NCBI GenBank assembly: GCA_964467455.1
Contig: CAYXQJ010000004.1
Coordinates: 121,546-185,545, forward strand
From: OLB6 sp964467455
GTDB lineage: Bacteria; Bacteroidota; Ignavibacteria; Kapaibacteriales; Kapaibacteriaceae
DNA length: 64,000 bases
Direction of reading: 5' to 3'
This document shows, piece by piece, positions 8,632-17,161 of the stretch (position 1 is its first letter; each line of letters starts with the position of its first letter). The notes under the pieces were generated by a model. It saw only the letters and a program-made list of their open reading frames with translations, was not told where the DNA came from and searched no databases. Position numbers and translations under genes: made by a program.

Positions 8632-9945
8632 ATGTTCAGAATTGCCTTAGGCATCGCACTGCTGGCTTGGTCCGCAGTGGTTGCCTCGGCCGGGGGTGGG
8701 GTGCATGATAACGTGCAGAATATCATTCCCGGTGTCGATACCCTCCCGCCTCAGGTCCTTCAGACCACGGCATCGTGCACGGTGGTCGAGATGGTCGCTC
8801 GGGAGATCCGCAATACGCCGGATCCTCCGGCTGATCCGCCTGGCTCCGGCGATCAGATCGACAAGGGGATCGCTTCCATTACGATCAACGGCACGCCGTT
8901 GCCGGTCAATGCACGGTTGATCTTGGTCACCGACAACTCCTTCCCTAAGGATCCTTCCTACAAGGAATTCACCTTCCGCATCGAAGCGATCGATCCGTCG
9001 AAACGCGCCGTTGCCTATGTGTGGATCCGCGATTGGGCAGGGAATGTTGCCGGGCAGGAAGTCATCATTGAACCGAAGGTGCCCACGCCGTCTACCGACG
9101 CCATTACGGTGACCACGCGGGCGAACACATCGGTGGAACAGACCATCACGGTATCCAATACCACATCACAACCGCAGACCATCTCGAGCATCACGTTATC
9201 CAACGGCGATCGCTTCGAGATCATCAGCGGTGGTACTTCGTCCACGATCGTCCTGGGCCCTGGTGAGACGCGTGAGATCGTCGTGCGCTATTCACCGAAT
9301 GTCGACAGTGAATCCGGCGACAGCGGCACACTCCTCATCGCCACACCGTGCGGCAACAAGCAAGTCGCACTCAACGGCACAGGACTCGTGGGCAAGTTGC
9401 TCACGGAAGACTGGGATGCAGGCGTACAAGGCCCCGGCGTGCGCATCTGCAAGACCGGCGGCTTCGTGGTCGAGAATCGTGGTACGGCATCGGTGACGAT
9501 CACGGGCTTCACCAGTTCCAACCCTAACGTCATTGTCAATAGCACGATCAACGCCGCCAATCCTACGGTGTTGAATCCGGGCGAGAACATCGCCGTCACG
9601 GAGTTGTGTTATGAACGATCGACGGAAGGGGCGGACACGGCAACGGTGACGGTGCTGTGTAATGCCGAGACCGGCGATGCCGAATGCATCGTCGTCGGAC
9701 GCGTCATCACCACTAGTGTTGACGAAGAGGCAGATGCACCGACCGTGTGGTTCGACGCCTCGAGTGAACGTGTGCGCTTCCCGATGGAACGTGCTGCCAC
9801 GTTACTCGACGTCAATGGCTACGTGGTTGGCATGGCAGCGATGAACACCGGATGGATCGCCACCCGCGGTCTTGCTTCCGGTGCCTACATCCTCGTCATG
9901 CCGGATGAACCGCAGCGTGCTGTGAGTGTGATGATCACGCGATAG
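8632..9945 (+). CDS. secreted T9SS-sorted protein with ASH/HYDIN-like beta domains
   Basis: The protein has 437 residues with a signal peptide (MFRIALGIALLAWSAVVASA). The middle, about 150-350, contains two copies of a beta-sandwich of the choice-of-anchor or ASPM-SPD-2-hydin type, with ITVSNTTSQPQTI and GPGETREIVVRYSP. The last 80 residues start TTSVDEEADAP and end with LASGAYILVM and VMITR, the pattern of a type IX secretion sorting domain. It is therefore expected to be exported through T9SS and left on the surface or released. The function is not known. A strong terminator follows. Confidence 0.8.
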   Translation: MFRIALGIALLAWSAVVASAGGGVHDNVQNIIPGVDTLPPQVLQTTASCTVVEMVAREIRNTPDPPADPPGSGDQIDKGIASITINGTPLPVNARLILVTDNSFPKDPSYKEFTFRIEAIDPSKRAVAYVWIRDWAGNVAGQEVIIEPKVPTPSTDAITVTTRANTSVEQTITVSNTTSQPQTISSITLSNGDRFEIISGGTSSTIVLGPGETREIVVRYSPNVDSESGDSGTLLIATPCGNKQVALNGTGLVGKLLTEDWDAGVQGPGVRICKTGGFVVENRGTASVTITGFTSSNPNVIVNSTINAANPTVLNPGENIAVTELCYERSTEGADTATVTVLCNAETGDAECIVVGRVITTSVDEEADAPTVWFDASSERVRFPMERAATLLDVNGYVVGMAAMNTGWIATRGLASGAYILVMPDEPQRAVSVMITR

Positions 9946-9956
9946 AATCAATGGCT

Positions 9957-10028
9957 GGTCATGCCGAGGCATGACCGTACCGCGTCGGGTCATGCCATGG
10001 CATGACCCGACGGCGGTCTTTGTTTTTT
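9957..10028 (+). terminator. double-hairpin terminator built from GGTCATGCC
   Basis: A first hairpin pairs GGTCATGCC (9957-9965) with GGCATGACC (9968-9976). A second is a perfect 30-bp palindrome (9983-10012) with the same core extended by CGTCG. It is followed by a T-rich run at about 10017-10028. It terminates the T9SS gene. Confidence 0.85.
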
Positions 10029-10042
10029 ATGATCTTCGTGAC

Positions 10043-10526
10043 ATGCAACGCCTGCCCCTTACCTTCTTTCGACGAGATACTACGACTGTCGCTCGTGAAT
10101 TAGTGGGCTGCCTTATCAAGCGCGTGTATGCGGATGGGCGTGTGCTGTTGACATGGACCAACGCCACGTACACTACCGATGTTCGAGGAAGGGGGCGTGT
10201 TGTACGTCTACTTCATCTACGGCATGCACTGGTGCGCCAATATCGTCACCGAGACGAAAGGCAGAGGATGTGCCGTGTTGCTGCGCGCGACGGAACATGT
10301 GTACGGTCCGGGACGGCTGGCGAAGTTGTTGGAGTTGACGGGAGAGCATACGGGGTGGCGTTGAGATAGGGTGAAAGGGTGGAAGGGTGAGAGGTTCACT
10401 GTTTTTAGGGATGAGCAGACGGCGGAGATCCAACAGAGTGTTGTGGTGTCGACTCGGATCGGCATATCGAAGGGGCAGGAACTCCTGTTACGCTTTAAGT
10501 CTTCACATATGATGAAAAATATTTGA
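10043..10526 (+). pseudogene. mpg: decayed 3-methyladenine DNA glycosylase (AAG/Mpg family)
   Basis: Three pieces of one family lie in order but in broken frames. Frame 2 from 10043 gives LPLTFFRRDTTTVARELVGC, the N-terminus. Frame 3 from about 10155 gives GPTPRTLPMFEEGG and YVYFIYGMHWCANIV, the core. From about 10440, VVSTRIGISKGQELLLRFK is the C-terminus. The ETEAY segment carrying the catalytic Glu is missing between the first two pieces, at a deletion near 10145-10155. A TGA ends the core at about 10362 and a GGGTGAAA array follows before the C-terminal piece. The gene cannot make an active enzyme. Confidence 0.85.
10367..10395. repeat. octamer array GGGTGAAA / GGGTGGAA in the mpg remnant
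   Basis: There are three to four 8-bp units (GGGTGAAA, GGGTGGAA, GGGTGAGA). They sit inside the broken mpg. Related units occur at 21173-21262 and 48365-48437. Confidence 0.8.
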
Positions 10527-10549
10527 ATAGTCGATGTAATTCATCATAT
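10507..10549. promoter_or_regulatory. inverted repeat upstream of hipB, candidate HipB operator
   Basis: ATATGATGAA (10507-10516) and TTCATCATAT (10540-10549) are perfect 10-bp inverted repeats 23 bp apart, just before hipB. The right arm overlaps CATATTTG (10545-10552), one mismatch from TAnnTTTG and 7 nt before the hipB ATG. This fits autorepression, as known for HipB. Confidence 0.5.
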
Positions 10550-10559
10550 TTGCTGTGTT

Positions 10560-10907
10560 ATGACTATTCAGTTTCTCATGACCGACGAGCAGATCCTGTC
10601 CGTGATGGGGCATAGGATCGAGGCGATCAGACTGCAACGGAACATGACCCAGGCGGAACTGGCTCGGGAAGCGGGAGTGTCGAAGAGTACGATCGAACGC
10701 CTTGAGGCAGGATCGGTAGCAACGCGGTTGACCACACTGGTCCGCGTCCTGCGCGTGTTGCGTCTCGTGGATCGATTCGATGTCTTGATACCGGAGACGA
10801 AGACCAGTCCAATGGAACTCTTGAAACTTCAAGGCAAGACACGTAAACGAGCGTCGAAGCGATCAGACGACACTGATGAACACACACCATGGACCTGGGG
10901 CGTGTGA
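10560..10907 (+). CDS. hipB: HipB-like XRE-family antitoxin
   Basis: The protein has 115 residues. A helix-turn-helix of the XRE/Cro type lies at about 18-65 (RIEAIRLQRNMTQAELAREAG followed by VSKSTIERLEAG). The C-terminal tail is basic (GKTRKRASKRSDD). It directly precedes and overlaps a HipA kinase, as in hipBA modules, where HipB binds HipA and represses the operon. A matching inverted repeat lies upstream. Confidence 0.88.
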   Translation: MTIQFLMTDEQILSVMGHRIEAIRLQRNMTQAELAREAGVSKSTIERLEAGSVATRLTTLVRVLRVLRLVDRFDVLIPETKTSPMELLKLQGKTRKRASKRSDDTDEHTPWTWGV

Positions 10908-12196
10908 TGTATGCTGCTGTTCGATTATGGAATAGAACGATCGGTGCGATCGCCCAAAACGATGGTGATAGTTATGCCACATTCCAATACGACCGGGCAT
11001 TTGCCCGCAGTGGAATCCAGGTATCGCCCATCGTGATGCCGTTGAGTACCGAGACGTACTCGTTCCCACAACTCCCAAGCACTACCTTTCACGGCTTGCC
11101 CGGCCTGGTCGCCGATTCATTGCCAGATCGTTTTGGAACAGCGCTTATCGACGCATGGCTGGCAACACAGGGTCGTCAGGCAGAGTCCTTCAGCGCGATC
11201 GAGCGTCTGTGTTATACAGGAACACGCGGAGTCGGTGCGCTGGAATTCGAACCCGTTCTCGGTCCGGAAACCGACCATGCAGATCCGTTGCAGATCAGCG
11301 CACTTGTTGAACTGGCATCCGAGATACTTACACATCGCAGAGCACTCTCTACAAGATTTGATAGTGCAGCGGCAGCACATGCACTGAATGAGATCCTCAG
11401 AGTTGGTACGTCGGCAGGTGGTGCTAGGGCGAAGGCCTTGATCGCGTGGAATCCCGAGACGAATGAAGTGCGATCAGGACAGATATCGACGACCGAAGGT
11501 TTCGAGTACTGGTTGTTGAAGTTTGATGGAGTTTCGGGCAACAAAGACAAAGAGCTCGAAGATCCCCGCGGATATGGAGCGATCGAATATGCTTATTATC
11601 TCATGGCTCGCGCAGCCGGTATTACCATGAGTGAGTGCCGCCTCTTCGAAGAAAATGGTCGGCGACATTTTATGACGCGTCGGTTTGACCGCACCTCCAA
11701 TGGCTCGAAACTCCACATGCAGTCACTTGGTGCATTGGCGCATTTCGATTTCAATCAAGCCGGTGCGTACTCGTACGAACAAGCGTTCATGGTCATGCGT
11801 CAGCTCGATCTGTCGATCACGGAACGCGAAGAGCAATTCCGTCGCATGGTCTTCAACGTCGTTGCTCGGAATCATGATGACCATGTCAAGAACATTGCCT
11901 TCTTGATGGATCAACACGGTGTATGGTCGCTGTCACCGGCATTCGACGTGACATATGCGTTCAATCCCGCAGGGAGATGGACGGCTGCACATCAGATGAC
12001 CATCAATGGCAAGCGATCCAACATTCTTCGTTCCGATCTGTTACAGTCGGCTAAGGTGGCGACCATTCAGAAACAACGTGCCGTTGACATCATCGACGAT
12101 GTGCTGTCGGCCATTCAACGTTGGCCTGACTTCGCAGAGCAGGCGAGTCTACCGGAAGAGGTCATGTCGGCGATCAACCAGCACTTGCTCGTGTGA
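10907..12196 (+). CDS. hipA: HipA-family serine/threonine kinase toxin
   Basis: The protein has about 429 residues. HipA kinases phosphorylate targets such as glutamyl-tRNA synthetase and cause growth arrest. The N-terminal lobe begins AAVRLWNRTIGAIAQ. GGARAKALI is the nucleotide-binding loop region. The catalytic segment NHDDHVKN and the metal-binding LSPAFDVTY match HipA. I prefer the ATG at 10907 because it overlaps the hipB stop (TGATG) and has GGGGCG upstream; an in-frame ATG at 10889 has no ribosome site. All visible catalytic residues are intact. The 3' end overlaps the convergent MATE gene by 23 bp. Confidence 0.92.
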   Translation: MYAAVRLWNRTIGAIAQNDGDSYATFQYDRAFARSGIQVSPIVMPLSTETYSFPQLPSTTFHGLPGLVADSLPDRFGTALIDAWLATQGRQAESFSAIERLCYTGTRGVGALEFEPVLGPETDHADPLQISALVELASEILTHRRALSTRFDSAAAAHALNEILRVGTSAGGARAKALIAWNPETNEVRSGQISTTEGFEYWLLKFDGVSGNKDKELEDPRGYGAIEYAYYLMARAAGITMSECRLFEENGRRHFMTRRFDRTSNGSKLHMQSLGALAHFDFNQAGAYSYEQAFMVMRQLDLSITEREEQFRRMVFNVVARNHDDHVKNIAFLMDQHGVWSLSPAFDVTYAFNPAGRWTAAHQMTINGKRSNILRSDLLQSAKVATIQKQRAVDIIDDVLSAIQRWPDFAEQASLPEEVMSAINQHLLV

Positions 12197-13517
12197 TCTG
12201 CCGGAAGCGGATGAAGTAGGCGATACTTGCCACGACGAGTCCGACGCAGTAGCCGACCCATATACCTTGTGGCCCCAGACCGAGCGGAAAGGCGGCGATA
12301 TAGCCGACAGGAATTTGCACGACAAGATACGAGACGGTCGCAATGACCGTGGGGATCTTGATGTCGTTATATCCGCGCAACACGCCAAGGCCAATGCACT
12401 GTGCACCATCGAAGATGGAGAAGGCCCCGGCATAGATCAACAATGTGGCCGCAAGAGCGATCACGGCTTCGTCCTGCACATAGAGTGTCGGCAAGACCCA
12501 TCGCAACGCAATGAACATGATGGCGATGAAGACCTCGTAGGCCAGCACCATGAGGAAGACGGCGCGGGCAGCTTCACGTGCATGACCCAACCGATTCTCG
12601 CCGCGGAAGTTGCTGATGCGGATCGTGGCCGCACTCGACACACCCAAGGCGATCATGAAGGTGATCGATGCCGGGTTGAGCGAAACTTGATGGGCCGCTA
12701 TGGCCGTCGTGCTGATCCAGCCCATCATGATGGTGCCCGATGCAAAACCCAGCACTTCGACGACGATCTGCAGACCAATACCGGTGCCGCTGCGGACGAT
12801 CTTCTTGACCGCATCGATGATGTGCACCTTCTCTCTGCGCTGACGTCCCCATTCTTTTCGGTAGGGGGCGAAGTAGTCCGTCTTCATCCAGATCCACAAC
12901 GCCGCCGCCGTGGCCAACACACGCGCCAGAAACGTGGCGAAGCCTGCACCCTCGGCGCCCATCTCGGGCATGCCGAGGTTGCCGAAGATGAAGAGCCAGT
13001 TGAAGAAGACGTTGACGACGTTCGTGCCGACGTTGATGATGGTGGCCACACGCGTGTTGGCCATGGCCTCGGCCGTCTGCTTGAAGGCACCAAACCAGAT
13101 GCGCATCACAAACGACAGGACGATCCACCGGAAGTAGGGGATGGCATAAGCCGTCGTGTCGGCCGGGGCCCCGAGCAGGTCGAGGCGGGAGCTGAAGAGC
13201 AACAACAGCGCGCTCAGGACGAGGACGGCCACGGTGGCGACGACCAGGCCTGCGCGGGCATAACGAACCACGGATGGTGTGTCGGCCCGGCCGTGGGCCT
13301 CGCCGGCCAGAGGCGTGATGGCCGCCGTGTAGCCCACGGCGAAGAGCATGACGATGATCGACGCCGACCCGGCCAGCGTCACCCCGGCGAGCTGGCTGGC
13401 ACCCAGCGTGCCCACCATGATACTGTCGGCCGCGAGAACCAGCATATCCGAGACCTGGGACGCGGCCACGGGTAGGGCCAGCGTCAGACTCTCACGGAGA
13501 TGTTGTTTCAGCGTCAT
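12174..13517 (-). CDS. MATE-family multidrug/cation exporter
   Basis: The protein has 447 residues with about 12 membrane segments in two related halves, as in MATE exporters that use Na+ or H+ to expel drugs and metabolites. Signature stretches are ALPVAASQVSDMLVLAADSI and VGTLGASQLAGVTLAGS at the N-terminus, and STTAIAAHQVSLNPASITFM in the second half. The start at 13517 (MTLKQHLRESL) is at the family N-terminus; the frame stays open upstream but only as a shadow of mreB. It is divergent from mreB and converges with hipA. Confidence 0.93.
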   Translation of the reverse strand: MTLKQHLRESLTLALPVAASQVSDMLVLAADSIMVGTLGASQLAGVTLAGSASIIVMLFAVGYTAAITPLAGEAHGRADTPSVVRYARAGLVVATVAVLVLSALLLLFSSRLDLLGAPADTTAYAIPYFRWIVLSFVMRIWFGAFKQTAEAMANTRVATIINVGTNVVNVFFNWLFIFGNLGMPEMGAEGAGFATFLARVLATAAALWIWMKTDYFAPYRKEWGRQRREKVHIIDAVKKIVRSGTGIGLQIVVEVLGFASGTIMMGWISTTAIAAHQVSLNPASITFMIALGVSSAATIRISNFRGENRLGHAREAARAVFLMVLAYEVFIAIMFIALRWVLPTLYVQDEAVIALAATLLIYAGAFSIFDGAQCIGLGVLRGYNDIKIPTVIATVSYLVVQIPVGYIAAFPLGLGPQGIWVGYCVGLVVASIAYFIRFRQITRASAG

Positions 13518-13601
13518 CCTGCAATATCGCTGTCTATCCCGAGCGCGGCTTTCGTAACTTCGCGGAAACCACTGTCCGAACTCCCTCTTCCTACGAACTT
13601 C

Positions 13602-14627
13602 ATGGCGCGTTTTGGCCTCTTTTCGAACGATGTCGGTATCGACCTCGGCACGGCAAATACCCTGATCTGGCAAAAAGGCAAGGGTATCGTCCTCAACGAA
13701 CCTTCCATCGTCTCTTTTGACCGCAGTACCAAGAACATCATCGCCATTGGCCATGAGGCCCAGGAGATGGTGGGCAAGACGCACCGGGATATCCGGACCA
13801 TCCGCCCCCTAAAGGATGGTGTGATCGCCGATTTCGAGATCGCCGAGGGGATGTTGCGGGCCTTCATCCGAAAGATGTCGGCATCGTGGCAGCCGGCACG
13901 GCGCATGGTGATCTGCGTGCCGTCGGGCATCACGGAGGTGGAGAAGCGGGCCGTGCGCGACTCGGCAGAACATGCCGGCGCCAAGGAAGTGCACCTGATC
14001 GCTGAGCCGATGGCTGCAGCCATTGGCGTGGGCCTGGACGTGCATGAAGCCATGGGCAACATGATCGTCGATATTGGCGGTGGCACGACGGAGATCGCCG
14101 TGATCGCCCTGTCGGGCATCGTGGCTGATGAGTCGATCCGCATTGCCGGTGACGAGCTCACGAATGCGATCGTCAACTGGTTCAAGCGACATCACAACAT
14201 CTTGATCGGCGACCGTACGGCCGAGATCATCAAGGTGAATGTGGGCAGTGCCTGGCCCCTTGAAGAAGAACTTGAGATCGAAGTGAAGGGACGCGACATG
14301 GTCTCGGGCATTCCGAAGTCGATCGTGGTCTCGAGCGAAGAGATCCGCGAAGCACTGAATGAGAATGTGTCGGTGATCGTGGAAGCCGTCTTGAATTTGC
14401 TGGAGAAGACCCCGCCTGAACTGTCGGCCGACATCTTCGACCGCGGCATCGTCCTCACGGGCGGTGGTGCGTTGTTGAAGGGCTTGGACGAGCGTCTGCG
14501 TCGTGAAACGTCGCTGCCCGTCCACGTGGCCGATGATCCTCTCACCGCCGTGGTCCGCGGCACCGGAAAGGTCCTGGAAGACCTGCAAGCGTATTCCAGC
14601 GTGCTCATCAAGTCCAAGCGGTACTGA
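13602..14627 (+). CDS. mreB: rod-shape-determining actin-like protein MreB
   Basis: The protein has 341 residues. It forms membrane-bound filaments that direct lateral cell-wall synthesis. The phosphate 1 motif VGIDLGTANTLIW is at the start, DIGGGTTEIAVIAL is phosphate 2, and GIVLTGGGALLKGLDERL is the adenosine motif. The start at 13602 (MARFGLFSNDVGIDLG) fits the family; the frame opens earlier but without homology. It heads mreBCD, with the next start overlapping its stop. Confidence 0.97.
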   Translation: MARFGLFSNDVGIDLGTANTLIWQKGKGIVLNEPSIVSFDRSTKNIIAIGHEAQEMVGKTHRDIRTIRPLKDGVIADFEIAEGMLRAFIRKMSASWQPARRMVICVPSGITEVEKRAVRDSAEHAGAKEVHLIAEPMAAAIGVGLDVHEAMGNMIVDIGGGTTEIAVIALSGIVADESIRIAGDELTNAIVNWFKRHHNILIGDRTAEIIKVNVGSAWPLEEELEIEVKGRDMVSGIPKSIVVSSEEIREALNENVSVIVEAVLNLLEKTPPELSADIFDRGIVLTGGGALLKGLDERLRRETSLPVHVADDPLTAVVRGTGKVLEDLQAYSSVLIKSKRY

Positions 14628-15481
14628 TGCGCCGGTTTATCGAGTTCGTTGTTCGGTTCAAGAACTACATCGCCTTGTGCGCCTTGGTGGTGATGAGTTT
14701 TTCGTTCATGAGCTTCGGTTCGTTGTCGCAGTTAGGGGGCTTTCGGGCCGTGATCGTGGGCTCGATCGGCTGGATCCAAAGTCTGTTTGCCTGGGTGCCG
14801 AACCCCGTTGCGTTGAAGGCCGAGAACACGGCCTTGCGCGAATTGAATCTGCAGTTGTCGATCGAATCCTCCCGCTTCCGTCAGGCCATGGTGCAGAACC
14901 AGTCGCTGCGGAAGATGTTGGAGTTGCCCGCGCTGACGGAAGACCGGTTGATCGCCACCGACGTGATCGGCAAGACGACGACGGAGTTGCGCAACTATGC
15001 CACGATCAACCGTGGCACGGAGGACGGAGTACGCGAGGGCATGGCCTGTGTGACCGATGCAGGTCTCGTGGGCTTGATCATCGGTGCATCACCACATTAT
15101 GCCGTCGTGCAGTTGTTGCTCAACCGCGACACGCGCGTGGCCGCAAAGGTCTATCGCAGTGCTGTTGACGGTATGATCCAGTGGGAAGGGGAGACGCAGT
15201 TGTCGTTGAAGAACGTTCCTAAGACGTTCGACGTCAAGGTCGGCGACCTCGTCGTCACCTCCAACTACAGCTTGCGATATCCGGCGAACGTCGTCATCGG
15301 TGCGATCAGCGACGTCCGCGACGAACAGAATTCCTTGTTCCAGCGTGTGTTGGTAGAGCCGGCGGTGAACTTCAACACCTTGGAGCAGATGTACGTGATC
15401 GACCACGTCCCCGATCCTGAGCGTGTGGCCCTTGAGGACAGCATTCAACGAGCGTTGAAGGAGCGTCGCACGCAGCGATGA
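14627..15481 (+). CDS. mreC: rod-shape-determining protein MreC
   Basis: The protein has 284 residues. There is one N-terminal membrane anchor (about 13-32), then a short coiled coil (ENTALRELNLQL) and a periplasmic beta-rich domain with GTEDGVREGMACVTDAGLVG, as in MreC. It links MreB and MreD to wall synthases. Its ATG overlaps the mreB stop (TGATG). It ends 7 bp before mreD. Confidence 0.93.
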   Translation: MRRFIEFVVRFKNYIALCALVVMSFSFMSFGSLSQLGGFRAVIVGSIGWIQSLFAWVPNPVALKAENTALRELNLQLSIESSRFRQAMVQNQSLRKMLELPALTEDRLIATDVIGKTTTELRNYATINRGTEDGVREGMACVTDAGLVGLIIGASPHYAVVQLLLNRDTRVAAKVYRSAVDGMIQWEGETQLSLKNVPKTFDVKVGDLVVTSNYSLRYPANVVIGAISDVRDEQNSLFQRVLVEPAVNFNTLEQMYVIDHVPDPERVALEDSIQRALKERRTQR

Positions 15482-15488
15482 GCAGACC

Positions 15489-16019
15489 ATGAGCCCCATT
15501 CTCGACCGCGACCAGATCACCTCGAACCCCGCACTGCGCATGATCACCTATGCGGTGACGGCCATGTTGTTGAGTGTGGTGCACGTCGTCTTCTTGCGTT
15601 TCATCGCCGTCAGCAGTGTCACTCCCGACCTCTTGTTGATCCTGGTGGTCTGGATCGCCCTCATGGAAGGTCAGTTCACCGGCATGTTGGCCGGCTTCTT
15701 ATGCGGCATCTTATTCGACGTCGTCAGCGCCGACGTCATCGGCACCAACGCCCTTGCCAAGACCATTGCCGGCTTCGTTGCCGGCTACTTCTTCCGCGAC
15801 GGTTTCGGCGCCGCCACTATTGGCAGCTACAAGTTCTTGCTCATCGTCGCCTTTGCCGGCTTCATCCACAACCTGCTCTACTTCTTCTTCTACATCCAGC
15901 CGATGCAAGTAACGTTCTACACGTTCTTCCTCACGTACGGTGTGGCCACAACACTCTATACCACGGTAGCGGCCGTGTTTCCGATGTTGTTTGTGAACAG
16001 GAAGAAAGACTGGAGTTAG
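15489..16019 (+). CDS. mreD: rod-shape-determining protein MreD
   Basis: The protein has 176 residues and is almost entirely membrane-spanning, with five or six segments. The MreD-like core is VTPDLLLILVVWIALMEGQ and GFLCGILFDVVSADVIGTNA. Its position as third gene after mreBC decides the call. The gene is followed at once by a GGGTAGA array. Confidence 0.88.
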   Translation: MSPILDRDQITSNPALRMITYAVTAMLLSVVHVVFLRFIAVSSVTPDLLLILVVWIALMEGQFTGMLAGFLCGILFDVVSADVIGTNALAKTIAGFVAGYFFRDGFGAATIGSYKFLLIVAFAGFIHNLLYFFFYIQPMQVTFYTFFLTYGVATTLYTTVAAVFPMLFVNRKKDWS

Positions 16020-16054
16020 GGTAGAGGGTAGAGGGTAGAGGGTAGAGGGTAGAG
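16020..16054. repeat. heptamer array (GGTAGAG)5
   Basis: There are five perfect 7-bp units starting one base after the mreD stop. No hairpin terminator is visible for mreBCD. Confidence 0.92.
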
Positions 16055-16165
16055 TCAATTGTGTACTTTCGCATAGAATCGCCTGATTGATGTCCGCTTT
16101 CGCGAGATCAATTACTGTTTGTCACGGTTCAATTTTACATTATATTGTACAGAACTTTCGTCTGT

Positions 16166-16654
16166 ATGGTTGTCATTGAGGAGTGGATTTCTGATCGTAG
16201 TACCCTTTATGCCGTGGTGCGTGACGGTGTACACTTGCCGGATGCGCACCTTGAACTGCTTGAACGTGAGGCTCCTGAGGTTGGCACAAAACAGGCCTCG
16301 TTCATTGACCTTGTTGTAAAGGAGCGGCACATTCGTCAAGTTATGTTGAGACCTGAACTCCCGAATCGAGGTGTGTATGCGATGTACAAGCAGAATGATG
16401 AGGCTTCGGCATTAGGATATTCACCGAGCAGGATGTTATGCGCCTATCCGACAGGTTGTGGAGGAATTCTGATCTGTGGAGCAGGTTTCTTGAAGATCAA
16501 AGATGAACCGATTCAAGACAATGCAACGGCCTATCGGGAAGCAATATTTCTAGCCGACACGGTTGCGATGGTCAATGAAAGGATCGATACTGGTGAGATA
16601 AGGGTTGTAGGGAATCGACTCATCCCTCAATTCGAGGATTCGCTTACGTTTTGA
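16166..16654 (+). CDS. possible HigB/Gp49-like toxin component
   Basis: The protein has 162 residues (ATG at 16166; a TTG at 16145 would add 7). The stretch from VYAMYKQND through RMLCAYPTGCGGILICGAGF to FLKIKDEPIQDNATAYREAI has the strand pattern and the late KK-DxP-A of RelE/HigB-type or Gp49-like RNA-cleaving toxins, but overall similarity is weak by eye and the protein is longer than usual. A helix-turn-helix gene starts 16 bp downstream, the order of higBA modules. Base composition is more AT-rich than its neighbours, which suggests transfer. Confidence 0.5.
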   Translation: MVVIEEWISDRSTLYAVVRDGVHLPDAHLELLEREAPEVGTKQASFIDLVVKERHIRQVMLRPELPNRGVYAMYKQNDEASALGYSPSRMLCAYPTGCGGILICGAGFLKIKDEPIQDNATAYREAIFLADTVAMVNERIDTGEIRVVGNRLIPQFEDSLTF

Positions 16655-16670
16655 ATACGAAGAGACTACA

Positions 16671-17066
16671 ATGAACACGAGAAAACGAACAGACACCTTG
16701 CAGCGACTGCTCGCACGACGCACGAAGGACGAGGTTGTGCTTCATACATGGCAGTTCGAATTGGCACGGAGGATCGCACAAATCCTTGAAGAACAGGATC
16801 TGACGCAAACTGAGCTAGCACGGCGCACAGGTTTGACGCATGCTCAGATCTCCGCTTTACTCCATTCGAATTCCAATCCCACGCTATCAACCCTCGCAAA
16901 GATCGCGGGGTATCTGAATGTACAAGTTCTCAGTTTCATCAACACCGATGACGGATCCGAACGAGAGAGAGCCGGCTCAGTATCACGACGGAAGAAGGGT
17001 ATTTCGCCGGTTGCTGCTCGCAAGATCCGAAGACCTAGAACACCGTCCGTTAGGAAGAAATCTTAG
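16671..17066 (+). CDS. XRE-family helix-turn-helix regulator, probable antitoxin
   Basis: The protein has 131 residues. An XRE helix-turn-helix lies at about 30-85, with LARRIAQILEEQDLTQTELA, LTHAQISALLHSNSNPTLST and LAKIAGYL. The tail is very basic (RRKKGISPVAARKIRRPRTP). It follows the putative toxin gene by 16 bp and is most likely its antitoxin and repressor. It could also be a stand-alone regulator. Confidence 0.7.
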   Translation: MNTRKRTDTLQRLLARRTKDEVVLHTWQFELARRIAQILEEQDLTQTELARRTGLTHAQISALLHSNSNPTLSTLAKIAGYLNVQVLSFINTDDGSERERAGSVSRRKKGISPVAARKIRRPRTPSVRKKS

Positions 17067-17161
17067 AAGCTTTTGTCAGATTCGAACACTTCTTGATCAA
17101 CAAACTTCAAGTGGTCATTTTAGACGAACTATCCAAATCCTAAGAGGGGTTAGAACGTGGA

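Noticed and set aside
12006..13475. Long open frame of 489 codons on the plus strand opposite the MATE gene
   Set aside because: It is antisense to a clear membrane transporter and its translation is compositionally odd (very rich in Asp, Arg, His). It is a shadow of GC-rich codon use.
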